DNA from: an uncultured Pelagibacteraceae bacterium
Lineage (GTDB): Bacteria > Pseudomonadota > Alphaproteobacteria > Pelagibacterales > Pelagibacteraceae
Assembly (NCBI GenBank): GCA_902616145.1
Contig: CACMRM010000008.1
Coordinates: 1-35,741 of the forward strand
Reading direction: 5' to 3'
Length of the DNA stretch: 35,741 nucleotides
A model generated the notes under the pieces. It saw only the letters and a list, made by a program, of their open reading frames with translations. It did no database searches and was not told where the DNA came from. Each line of letters starts with the position of its first letter. Positions within the stretch are counted from its first letter, which is position 1. The position numbers and the translations under genes are program-made. Positions 25,181 through 32,392 of the stretch are shown in pieces.

Positions 25181-25927
25181 TTATTTTTGATCTATTGTTC
25201 CATCTTGAGAGTGAGTATGATCATGTTTATGCTCATATAAAGATAAGATATTGGAAGCTCTATCTCCGAACAATTCCTTATATTTACTGTCTTTAACGAC
25301 TTTATGAGGTGCTCCAGAACAACATACATGTCCATTTAAACATAATACAAAATCAGTTGCAGACATTACTACATGTAGATCATGTGAAATTAAAAGAATT
25401 CCACATTTCATTTTTTCTGAAATTTGTTTGATTAATTCATATAGAGCAATTTCACCTTTAAAATCAACACCTTGTACTGGCTCATCAAGAACTAATAATT
25501 CTGGTTTTTTAGAAATAGCTCTTGCTATCAAAACTCTTTGGAACTCTCCTCCAGATAAATTACTTAAACTTTTATTTTTTAGGTGTTCAACACCAGTTAA
25601 ATTTAAAGCAATATTAATTTGATCTTGAGTTAATTCTTCTGTCAAAGTCATAAAATCCAATACTCTTATTGGCAAGGTCCAATCTATTGAAATTTTTTGA
25701 GGCACGTATCCAATTTTGTCAGTATATTTTTTAACTTTGCCATCTATCTTTTTATAAATTCCTAAAGCAATTTTTGCTGTTGTTGATTTCCCAGAGCCAT
25801 TTGGACCTATCAAAGTGACTATCTCACCTTGTTTAATCTCAAATGAAACTCCTTTAACTAAAGATTTGTCATTTATAGAAACGCCAGCATTTTCAACCTT
25901 TAGTAGAACTTTATTTTTATTTTCCAT
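25181..25927 (-). CDS. znuC: Zinc ABC transporter ATPase ZnuC
   Basis: ATP-binding subunit of 248 residues. Walker A GPNGSGKST (41-49), signature LSGGEFQR, Walker B ELLVLDEPVQGVD and H-loop LISHDLH are all present. The C-terminus YEHKHDHTHSQDG is histidine-rich, as in ZnuC of other proteobacteria, and may bind zinc. The start is ATG 25927, with AAGG eight bases upstream. First gene of the znuC-znuB-zur unit, divergent from znuA. Confidence 0.96.
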   Translation of the reverse strand: MENKNKVLLKVENAGVSINDKSLVKGVSFEIKQGEIVTLIGPNGSGKSTTAKIALGIYKKIDGKVKKYTDKIGYVPQKISIDWTLPIRVLDFMTLTEELTQDQINIALNLTGVEHLKNKSLSNLSGGEFQRVLIARAISKKPELLVLDEPVQGVDFKGEIALYELIKQISEKMKCGILLISHDLHVVMSATDFVLCLNGHVCCSGAPHKVVKDSKYKELFGDRASNILSLYEHKHDHTHSQDGTIDQK

Positions 25928-25951
25928 ATTAAAAACCTTGACCTCAAATAT

Positions 25952-25964
25952 GTTATATTATAAC
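25952..25964. promoter_or_regulatory. Zur box 1 (distal to znuA)
   Basis: GTTATATTATAAC, a dyad with perfect 6-base arms around a central T. It resembles the Zur operator of proteobacteria (core TGTTATANTATAACA). On the minus strand it contains TATAAT, a fitting -10 element for znuC, with transcription starting near 25945. Zinc-loaded Zur would block this promoter. Confidence 0.8.
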
Positions 25965-25968
25965 AAAC

Positions 25969-25981
25969 GTTATATTATAAC
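25969..25981. promoter_or_regulatory. Zur box 2 (adjacent to znuA)
   Basis: A second, identical GTTATATTATAAC, 17 bases downstream of the first and ending 3 bases before the znuA ATG at 25985. It contains a possible -10 element for znuA (TATATT, 25971-25976), predicting a transcript start at about the ATG. Two Zur dimers could sit on adjacent faces. Confidence 0.8.
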
Positions 25982-25984
25982 ACT

Positions 25985-26980
25985 ATGATAAACAAATTTA
26001 TTAAGCTTACAATTACTTTATTTTTTACATTAACTCTAAGTTTTTCTGCCAATGCAGAAATTAAAGTTGTGGCTTCTATTAAACCAATACATTCACTAGC
26101 TAGTTATTTGATGGATGGAGTGGGTAAACCAGATTTAATTGTTGATGGATATAATTCTCCACATGGATTTGCATTAAAACCATCACACGCTAAAATGTTG
26201 CAAAATGCTGACTTAATATTTTGGGTTGGCGAAGACTTAGAAACTTTTTTAGAAAAACCATTAAAATCAATAGCAAAAAAAGCTGAAAAAATAGAATTAA
26301 TGGAAATCAAGGGTGTAAAAAAATTAGAATTCAGAGAAAGAAACATATTCGAAGGGCATGATGATCACGGACACGATGATCATAAAGAACATGGTCATAA
26401 AGAGGATAAACATGATGATCATAAAGAACATGGTCATAAAGAGGATAAACATGATGATCATCACGAGCATGCTCACGGCGAACACGATCCGCATATTTGG
26501 CTTGATCCAATAAACGCAAAAGCAATCTTAAGTGAGATGGCAGAGCATTTAATTGAAAAAGATCCAAACAATGCATCTGCTTATAAAGCTAATTTAAAGA
26601 AGGCTCATAAAGCTTTAGACAATCTTACAAAAAAAGTTAAATCTGAGCTAAAAGGAGATTTTAAATCTATTGTATTCCATGATGCCTACCAGTATTTTGA
26701 AAAAAGATTTAATGTAAATGTTTTGGGAGCTTTTACAGTTAATACAGATGTATTACCAGGAGCTGAGCAATTGGCTGAAATCAGAGAAATAATTGAACAT
26801 GAAAAAGTAACTTGTGTATTTTCAGAACCTCAATTTAATCCAGATATTATAAAAGCAGTTGCAAAAGATACCAATATTAAGACTGGAGTTATAGATCCAT
26901 TAGGAGCAACTCTTGATCCAGGAAAAGATTTATACTTTGATTTAATAAGAAATATGTATGCTTCTTTTAAGAGTTGTTAA
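25985..26980 (+). CDS. znuA: Zinc ABC transporter binding protein ZnuA
   Basis: Periplasmic zinc-binding protein of 331 residues, with a signal peptide of about 24 residues (LSFSANA). Zinc ligand candidates are His in NSPHGFALKPSHA, His170 in DPHIWLDP, His in IVFHDAYQYF and the C-terminal VIDPLGA region. Residues 123-167 form a flexible loop with 16 His in 45 residues, containing a 13-residue unit (DDHKEHGHKEDKH) in two perfect tandem copies. Such loops capture or buffer zinc. The ATG lies 3 bases after a Zur box, and there is no Shine-Dalgarno site. It stands alone on the plus strand, ending 5 bases from the convergent ATP-grasp gene. Confidence 0.96.
   Translation: MINKFIKLTITLFFTLTLSFSANAEIKVVASIKPIHSLASYLMDGVGKPDLIVDGYNSPHGFALKPSHAKMLQNADLIFWVGEDLETFLEKPLKSIAKKAEKIELMEIKGVKKLEFRERNIFEGHDDHGHDDHKEHGHKEDKHDDHKEHGHKEDKHDDHHEHAHGEHDPHIWLDPINAKAILSEMAEHLIEKDPNNASAYKANLKKAHKALDNLTKKVKSELKGDFKSIVFHDAYQYFEKRFNVNVLGAFTVNTDVLPGAEQLAEIREIIEHEKVTCVFSEPQFNPDIIKAVAKDTNIKTGVIDPLGATLDPGKDLYFDLIRNMYASFKSC
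26375..26452 (+). repeat. znuA: Perfect 39-bp tandem duplication in the His-rich loop of znuA
   Basis: The unit at 26375-26413 is repeated exactly at 26414-26452, followed by the first nine bases of a third copy. Each unit encodes DDHKEHGHKEDKH. The identity at DNA level, including third codon positions, indicates a recent in-frame duplication or ongoing slippage that changes loop length. Confidence 0.9.
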
Positions 26981-26985
26981 ATAAT

Positions 26986-28428
26986 TTATCTTTCAATAAC
27001 TAAAGTATCTTTAGATCCGCCACCTTGAGAACTGTTCACGATTGTACTTCCTTTTTTAAGAGCCACTCTAGTAAGTCCACCTGTTGTAACCCATGATTTT
27101 TTACCAGTTAATATAAATGGTCTTAAATCTAAATGTCTTGGCTCTATTCCTTCTTCAGAAATTGTTGGTGTTGTTGAAAGTATTTCTAATGGTTGAGCAA
27201 TATATGCCTCGGGCTTAGCTTTAATCTTATTAATCATTAGTTCTCGCTCATCTTTAGACGATTTAGGCCCAATTAATATTCCATTACCGCCTGATCCATT
27301 TGTAGGTTTAACGACAAGTTTAGAAATATTTTCGATAACATGATCTTTATGAATTTTTTTTCTACATAAAAAAGTTTTTACTTGTTTAAGTTTAGGCTCC
27401 TCATCTAAATAAAATTTAATCATCTTGTCTACATATGAGTAAATTGCTTTATCATCAGCGATACCAGTTCCAGGTGCGTTTATAATACCAACGTTTCCTT
27501 TTCTCCAACATTTAAATAAACCTGGTACACCTAGTAACGAGTGTTTATAAAAAACTTTTGGATCTAAAAAGTTATCATCTATTCTTCTATAAATACAATC
27601 TACTTTTAACGGCCCTTTAACAGTTTTCATATAGACAAAATCTTTCTCAACAAATAAATCTTTTCCTTCGACTAAAGCTATACCCATTTGTTCAGCTAAA
27701 AATCTGTGTTCAAAATAAGCTGAATTAAATCTTCCTGGAGTTAATACACACATATGTGGATTTTTAGTTTTTCTAGGAACACACTCTAGCATGCAATGAT
27801 ATAATTTATTAGGATACTGGTGGACCGAGGCAACTTTATATTTCGTAAATAATTCTGGAAAAACATCTCTCATTACCATTCGATTTTCAAGCATGTAGGA
27901 AACACCTGAAGGAACTCTAAGATTGTCTTCGAGCACCATAAACTCTCCATCAATATTTCTAATTAAATCAACCCCTGAAATGTTTGACCAAGATTTATAT
28001 TTTGGAGAAAATCCATAACATTCTCTCAAATAATGAGGAGAATTAAATACTAACTCTTCAGGAATAATATTGTCTTTAAATATTTTTCTATCATTGTATA
28101 CATCGTCAATAAATAAGTTAAGAGCTTTAACTCTTTGAAGTAAGCCCTTAGAAACCTTCGACCAATCTTTTTTTAAAATTATTCTTGGTATTATATCTAA
28201 TGGCCATTTTTTTTCGTGAAGTTTTTTACCAGATGAATATACTCTAAAATTAATTCCTCTTGCGCTTATGGTGCTTGCACAGTTTTTTTCAATTTCATTT
28301 AATTTCTTAATTCCATGCCTTTCTAAAATATGTGAGATTATAATAGCCTGCCTACGCAACTTATGGTCCGAGTTTAAATACTCGTCATAAGTTTTTTTTG
28401 AATCGTATTTTTTCCACAAATTAACCAT
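26986..28428 (-). CDS. Circularly permuted type 2 ATP-grasp protein (DUF404/DUF407)
   Basis: A 480-residue member of the permuted ATP-grasp family usually found with Anbu. Recognisable parts are the N-terminal RRQAIIISHILERHGI and DIIPRIILKKDW, HYLRECYGFSPKYKSWSNISGVDLIRN, the LEDNLRVPSGVSYMLENR segment, MCVLTPGRFNSAYFEH, the glycine-rich ATP loop KPTNGSGGNGILIG, RHLDLRPFIL and the C-terminal VNSSQGGGSKDT. Family members are thought to ligate amino acids or peptides; substrates are unknown. No alpha-E domain is fused and no separate alpha-E gene follows. It is divergent from the Anbu gene across 105 bases containing dyads. Confidence 0.9.
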   Translation of the reverse strand: MVNLWKKYDSKKTYDEYLNSDHKLRRQAIIISHILERHGIKKLNEIEKNCASTISARGINFRVYSSGKKLHEKKWPLDIIPRIILKKDWSKVSKGLLQRVKALNLFIDDVYNDRKIFKDNIIPEELVFNSPHYLRECYGFSPKYKSWSNISGVDLIRNIDGEFMVLEDNLRVPSGVSYMLENRMVMRDVFPELFTKYKVASVHQYPNKLYHCMLECVPRKTKNPHMCVLTPGRFNSAYFEHRFLAEQMGIALVEGKDLFVEKDFVYMKTVKGPLKVDCIYRRIDDNFLDPKVFYKHSLLGVPGLFKCWRKGNVGIINAPGTGIADDKAIYSYVDKMIKFYLDEEPKLKQVKTFLCRKKIHKDHVIENISKLVVKPTNGSGGNGILIGPKSSKDERELMINKIKAKPEAYIAQPLEILSTTPTISEEGIEPRHLDLRPFILTGKKSWVTTGGLTRVALKKGSTIVNSSQGGGSKDTLVIER

Positions 28429-28433
28429 TCTAT

Positions 28434-28500
28434 AATTCTTAATAGTTTGATGCCTTTATCAAATGCACAAATTCGATAATAGCTATGATAATTAAGAATT
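28434..28500. promoter_or_regulatory. Divergent promoter region with nested dyads (ATP-grasp / Anbu)
   Basis: The 105-base gap holds a 10-base inverted repeat AATTCTTAAT (28434-28443) / ATTAAGAATT (28491-28500), with 47 bases between, and inside it TTTGAT (28446-28451) / ATCAAA (28458-28463), spaced by 6 bases. Both divergent promoters must lie here. The inner dyad has the shape of a small operator. The outer arms may be paired operator half-sites. A/T content makes chance dyads common, so confidence is moderate. Confidence 0.35.
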
Positions 28501-28533
28501 GAATATTTACTGTTTTTTAAATAAGAATTCACC

Positions 28534-29256
28534 ATGACATATTGTATAGGTATTAAGACTAATGAAGGCGTTGTATTAGCTTCTGACTCTAGAACAAACG
28601 CTGGTTTAGATAATGTAAACATTTATTCTAAAATGCTTACTTACGACGTTGGTGACAGAACAGTTGTTATAGTTACTTCAGGAAACTTGGCAACATCGCA
28701 AGCAGTTTTTAAGTCTATCGAGAAAGACATAAAAGAAAATTCCTCGAACAATCTCAATAAATGTAAAGATTTTGAGCAAATAGCTTCATATGTTGGAAAA
28801 CTTACGATTAAACATTCATCTCCAGACGGGGTGAACACAGACAGCCTTGTTTTAGGAGCAACATTTATAATTGGAGGGCAAATAAGAGGTCAAGATTTAG
28901 AATTGTACTTAGTTTATCCTCAAGGAAATTATATAAGACCAGCTGATAGTAAACCTTATTTGGTAATTGGTGAAGTAAAGTATGGTAAGCCCATACTCGA
29001 CAGAGTTATAACTCCTAATGTTTCAATAGGTGATGCATCTAGATGTGCATTAATATCTATGGACTCCACACTCAAAAGTGATTTAACAGTAGGCCCACCA
29101 ATTGATATTGCCGTCTATAAAAAAGACCAAACAAAATTATCTTATCTTAAATGTTTAAACACATCTGATGAGGACTACAAAAAAATTTGTAATCAATGGT
29201 CTGATAAAGTTCTTCAGGTGTTTGATACTTTTCCTAAATTTGATTGGGAAAAATAA
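28534..29256 (+). CDS. Anbu-type proteasome homologue (putative Ntn protease)
   Basis: A 240-residue protein of the Anbu family, bacterial relatives of proteasome beta subunits. MTYCIGIKTNEGVVLASDSRTNAGLD places the catalytic threonine at residue 2, exposed by removal of Met1, with Asp18 and Lys33 near the positions of the proteasomal Asp17 and Lys33, and SMDST (about residue 172) near the C-terminal catalytic Ser/Asp. There is no propeptide, as is usual for Anbu. Anbu forms an open ring or spiral; its protease activity and targets remain unclear. The closest functional partner in this window is the divergent ATP-grasp gene. It ends 3 bases from the convergent nrdB. Confidence 0.9.
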   Translation: MTYCIGIKTNEGVVLASDSRTNAGLDNVNIYSKMLTYDVGDRTVVIVTSGNLATSQAVFKSIEKDIKENSSNNLNKCKDFEQIASYVGKLTIKHSSPDGVNTDSLVLGATFIIGGQIRGQDLELYLVYPQGNYIRPADSKPYLVIGEVKYGKPILDRVITPNVSIGDASRCALISMDSTLKSDLTVGPPIDIAVYKKDQTKLSYLKCLNTSDEDYKKICNQWSDKVLQVFDTFPKFDWEK

Positions 29257-29259
29257 TCT

Positions 29260-30267
29260 TTAAGCAAAAACCTCACCCCATGTACCTTTCGTAGAAGCTT
29301 TAGAATATTCTGTAGCTCTACCTTCAAAAAAGTTCATGTGCTCTACTCCGTTAAGCATTGTATCTAACCACGTTAATGGATTTTTCTTTACGTCGTAGAT
29401 AGGATTTAAACCTAATTGCTCTAATCTTCTATTACCAATAAATCTAATGTATTGTTTAACTTCATCTGCTGTTAAACCTTGCATTGGACCCATTTGAAAA
29501 GCAAGATCGATAAATGCATCTTCGTGGTGAACAATTGTTTTACACGCTTCATAGATTTCATTTTTTAATTTGTCGTTCCAAATTTGAGGTTCTTCTTTAA
29601 CGAAATCTCTGAAAAGTCTAATCATTGAGTTACAGTGTAAAGTTTCATCTCTTACTGACCAAGTTACTATTTGGCCCATCCCTTTCATTTTATTAAATCT
29701 TGGGAAGTTTAATAAAATTGCAAAACTTGCAAACAATTGTAAGCCTTCAGTAAATGCTGAGAACACTGCCATCGTCATTGCTATGTTATGTTTTGACTTA
29801 ACATCAAAACCTTGCATGTAGTCGTATTTATCTTTCATTTCTTTATACTGCAGGAATGCTGAGTACTCTGTCTCTGGCATCCCGATGGTATCTAAAAGAT
29901 GAGAGTAAGCAGCGATGTGAACAGTTTCCATTGCAGCAAAGGCCGTCATCATCATTAAAACTTCTGTTGGTTTAAAAACTGTTGTGTAGTGTCTTAAGTA
30001 ACAATTATTAACTTCAACATCTGCTTGGGTAAAGAATCTAAATATGTGAGTTAAAAGATTTTTTTCCTCAACTGATAAATTTTTCTGCCAGTCTCTAACA
30101 TCATCCCCTAGTGGCACCTCTTCCGGTAGCCAATGGATTCTTTGTTGAGTTAACCAGGCGTCATAACACCATGGATATCTAAAGGGTTTGTATACTGGGT
30201 TTTCGACTAATAAACCCATTTTATTAGGCTGAATTATTGTTGGTTTAGTTTTTTCTGCTACTGACAT
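29260..30267 (-). CDS. nrdB: Class I ribonucleotide reductase beta subunit
   Basis: Radical-generating R2 subunit (335 aa) supplying the tyrosyl radical used to reduce ribonucleotides. Iron and radical residues align closely with E. coli NrdB: Asp83, Glu114, His117 and radical Tyr121 in METVHIAAYSH, Glu in FTEGLQLF, and Glu/His in RDETLHCNSM. The frame extends to a GTG at 30276, but ATG 30267 has a fine Shine-Dalgarno (GAGGAG) eight bases upstream and is preferred. It overlaps nrdA by 10 bases. Confidence 0.96.
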   Translation of the reverse strand: MSVAEKTKPTIIQPNKMGLLVENPVYKPFRYPWCYDAWLTQQRIHWLPEEVPLGDDVRDWQKNLSVEEKNLLTHIFRFFTQADVEVNNCYLRHYTTVFKPTEVLMMMTAFAAMETVHIAAYSHLLDTIGMPETEYSAFLQYKEMKDKYDYMQGFDVKSKHNIAMTMAVFSAFTEGLQLFASFAILLNFPRFNKMKGMGQIVTWSVRDETLHCNSMIRLFRDFVKEEPQIWNDKLKNEIYEACKTIVHHEDAFIDLAFQMGPMQGLTADEVKQYIRFIGNRRLEQLGLNPIYDVKKNPLTWLDTMLNGVEHMNFFEGRATEYSKASTKGTWGEVFA

Positions 30268-32207
30268 GATAAACACTCCTCATAGTTATTGCTTTCATTA
30301 TTTGATTCTTGTTTTCCAGAGTAAACATTTTTTGTCACATCTGTTGAAGATCCGTTGTTTACATTTTCAGCTCTCTGGATTGATTTGGATCTACAATAAT
30401 AAAGGCTTTTCAAACCTTTTTTCCATGCTTGAAAATGAATATCGTGAAGTTCTTTTTTATGAATATCTGCAGGAACAAAGATATTTACCGACTGTGCTTG
30501 TGAGATATGCGGAGTTCTATCTGCACCAAGTTCAACAATCCATCTTTGATCGATTTCAAAAGCAGTTTTAAATGTATCTTTTTCATTTGCAGTTAAAAAG
30601 TTTAAGTGTGACACAGATCCTTGATTGGTTGTTATTGTTGACCAAACTTCATCTGTATCTTTATTATATTTTTGAAGTATCTTCTTTAAGTATTTATTTC
30701 TAACGTTAAAGGAACCTGAGAGCGTTTTATGAGTGTAGCTATTAGCAGCAATAGGTTCAATCCCCGGAGAAGATCCTCCACAAATAATTGAAATAGAGGC
30801 TGTAGGAGCTATTGCAGTTTTGTTTGAAAATCTTTCCTTCATTCCGTATTCTTCTGCATCTGGACATGATCCTCTTTCATCAGCTAAAGTCTTTGACGCT
30901 TCGTCAACTTTCTCTTGAATATTTTGGAATATTTTTTTGTTCCACACCTTGCTCATTACTGATCCAAAAGGAATATTTTTTTGCTGAAAGTATGAGTGTA
31001 ATCCCATAACTCCAAGACCAACACTTCTTTCTCTCATTGCCGAGTATTTTGCATGAGCAAATTCATCAGGGGCTCTATTGATAAAATCAGTCATAACATT
31101 ATCTAAAAACCTCATTACGTCTTCAACGAATTGGGGATCATCTTTCCATTGATCGTAAGTATCTAAGTTTAATGATGATAAACAACAAACTGCTGTTCTT
31201 TGGTTCCCTTCGTTGTCTATACCAGTTGGTAAAGTAATTTCACTACAAAGGTTAGAAGTTTTAACTTTTAAGCCTGCAAGCTTGTGATGCTGTGGAATTT
31301 GTCTGTTAACTGTATCAATGTAAACGATGTAAGGCTCACCTGTTTCAATTCTTGCAGTCAATAATCTTATCCATAAATTTCTTGCTGGTATAGTTTGTTG
31401 TACAGATCCATCGTAAGGACTTCTTAATGCCCATTGACCACCTGTTTCTACTGCTCTCATAAACTCATCCGTTACTAAAACACCATGGTGTAAATTTAGA
31501 GATCTTCTATTTACGTCTCCACCAGTTGGCCTTCTCATTTCGATAAACTCTTCGATTTCAGGATGGTCAATTTGTAAATAACAAGCAGCTGAACCTCTTC
31601 TTAAAGAACCTTGACTAATTGCCAAAGTTAAAGAGTCCATAACTTTGATGAATGGAATAATCCCAGAAGTTTTTCCAACTTTTCCAATTTTTTCTCCAAT
31701 TGATCTTAGATTACCCCAATAACTTCCAATCCCACCTCCTCTGGCTGCAAGCCAAACGTTTTCTTCCCAAAGATTTGTAATTCCTTCAAGACTATCGCTT
31801 GCTTCATTTAAAAAACATGAAATTGGCAGTCCTCTTTCTGTACCGCCATTAGATAAAACGGGTGTGGCAGGCATAAACCATAAATTGCTTATGTAATTGT
31901 AAATTCTTTGTGCATGTAAATTATCATCAGCGTAAACGCTCGCAACTCTTGCAAATAGATCTTGAAAACTTTCGCTTTGACCTAAATATCTATCTGTTAG
32001 TGTAGCTTTACCAAAATCAGTTAAATTCTCATCTCTTGATCTATCGATTTTGATAGTGATCCCTTTCTCATTTTGAAATAATTCAGTCTCTCCAGATAAA
32101 GAAAACAAATCCGGTTTTTTAGGTCCGTTATTCTTTAGTTCGTTTTGGTTTTTTTGGCTTATTGAGCCGACAGCTTTCTCTATTGCCAATGATACACTTT
32201 TATTCAT
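30258..32207 (-). CDS. nrdA: Class I ribonucleotide reductase alpha subunit, without ATP cone
   Basis: Catalytic R1 subunit of 649 residues, about 110 fewer than E. coli NrdA. Active-site cysteines are visible: Cys131 in GLPISCF, Cys321 in NLCSEI and Cys341/342 in AVCCLSSLNL. The C-terminal redox pair is CLSCQ at the very end. The N-terminus (MNKSVSLAIEKAVGSISQKN) has no ATP-cone motif, so the dATP overall-activity switch seems to be missing. Candidate NrdR boxes lie 34-80 bases upstream. nrdA and nrdB form one coupled unit. Confidence 0.96.
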   Translation of the reverse strand: MNKSVSLAIEKAVGSISQKNQNELKNNGPKKPDLFSLSGETELFQNEKGITIKIDRSRDENLTDFGKATLTDRYLGQSESFQDLFARVASVYADDNLHAQRIYNYISNLWFMPATPVLSNGGTERGLPISCFLNEASDSLEGITNLWEENVWLAARGGGIGSYWGNLRSIGEKIGKVGKTSGIIPFIKVMDSLTLAISQGSLRRGSAACYLQIDHPEIEEFIEMRRPTGGDVNRRSLNLHHGVLVTDEFMRAVETGGQWALRSPYDGSVQQTIPARNLWIRLLTARIETGEPYIVYIDTVNRQIPQHHKLAGLKVKTSNLCSEITLPTGIDNEGNQRTAVCCLSSLNLDTYDQWKDDPQFVEDVMRFLDNVMTDFINRAPDEFAHAKYSAMRERSVGLGVMGLHSYFQQKNIPFGSVMSKVWNKKIFQNIQEKVDEASKTLADERGSCPDAEEYGMKERFSNKTAIAPTASISIICGGSSPGIEPIAANSYTHKTLSGSFNVRNKYLKKILQKYNKDTDEVWSTITTNQGSVSHLNFLTANEKDTFKTAFEIDQRWIVELGADRTPHISQAQSVNIFVPADIHKKELHDIHFQAWKKGLKSLYYCRSKSIQRAENVNNGSSTDVTKNVYSGKQESNNESNNYEECLSCQ

Positions 32208-32227
32208 ATTTTCCTTGTTTTACTTGA

Positions 32228-32239
32228 TTTGTTAACAAA
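32228..32239. repeat. 12-bp palindrome TTTGTTAACAAA, copy near nrdA
   Basis: Perfect palindrome TTTGTTAACAAA centred on GTTAAC, 20 bases upstream of the nrdA ATG. An identical copy lies 111 bases away near the divergent phosphomannomutase gene. Two identical 12-base palindromes in one 185-base intergenic region suggest an operator for an unknown factor. Confidence 0.5.
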
Positions 32240-32240
32240 A

Positions 32241-32256
32241 CAACTACATGTTGTGT
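32241..32256. promoter_or_regulatory. Candidate NrdR box 1
   Basis: CAACTACATGTTGTGT matches about 12 of 16 positions of the NrdR consensus ACACWATATATWGTGT. NrdR represses ribonucleotide reductase genes in response to dATP/ATP. It begins 34 bases upstream of the nrdA start. The nrdR gene itself is not in this window. Confidence 0.45.
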
Positions 32257-32271
32257 TACAGATATGTTGAT

Positions 32272-32287
32272 ATACTATATAACACTG
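32272..32287. promoter_or_regulatory. Candidate NrdR box 2 (half-site strong, half weak)
   Basis: ATACTATATAACACTG matches the left half of the NrdR consensus well (ACTATATA) but not the right half. It starts exactly 31 bases from box 1, the spacing (three helical turns) at which paired NrdR boxes normally occur, which is the main reason to record it. Confidence 0.35.
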
Positions 32288-32338
32288 AAATCAATAGAAC
32301 ATTATAAGAACATTTGATTAATTTTGCAAGTGGAAAGT

Positions 32339-32350
32339 TTTGTTAACAAA
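32339..32350. repeat. 12-bp palindrome TTTGTTAACAAA, copy near phosphomannomutase
   Basis: Second perfect copy of TTTGTTAACAAA, 43 bases upstream of the phosphomannomutase/phosphoglucomutase ATG. Identical to the copy at 32228-32239. Confidence 0.5.
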
Positions 32351-32392
32351 CATTTAATAACAAATGCCTATATTCTTTAGTATTTATTACTA

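Noticed and set aside
26375-26470. Tandem repeat considered as a CRISPR or regulatory array
   Set aside because: The repeats are directly adjacent without spacers, in frame, and encode a His-rich loop typical of ZnuA.
26331-26576. Long antisense frame rich in Asp, His, Arg and Tyr on the minus strand of znuA
   Set aside because: It is the reverse complement of the His-rich repeat; the repetitive DNA keeps the opposite strand open, and it has no family resemblance.
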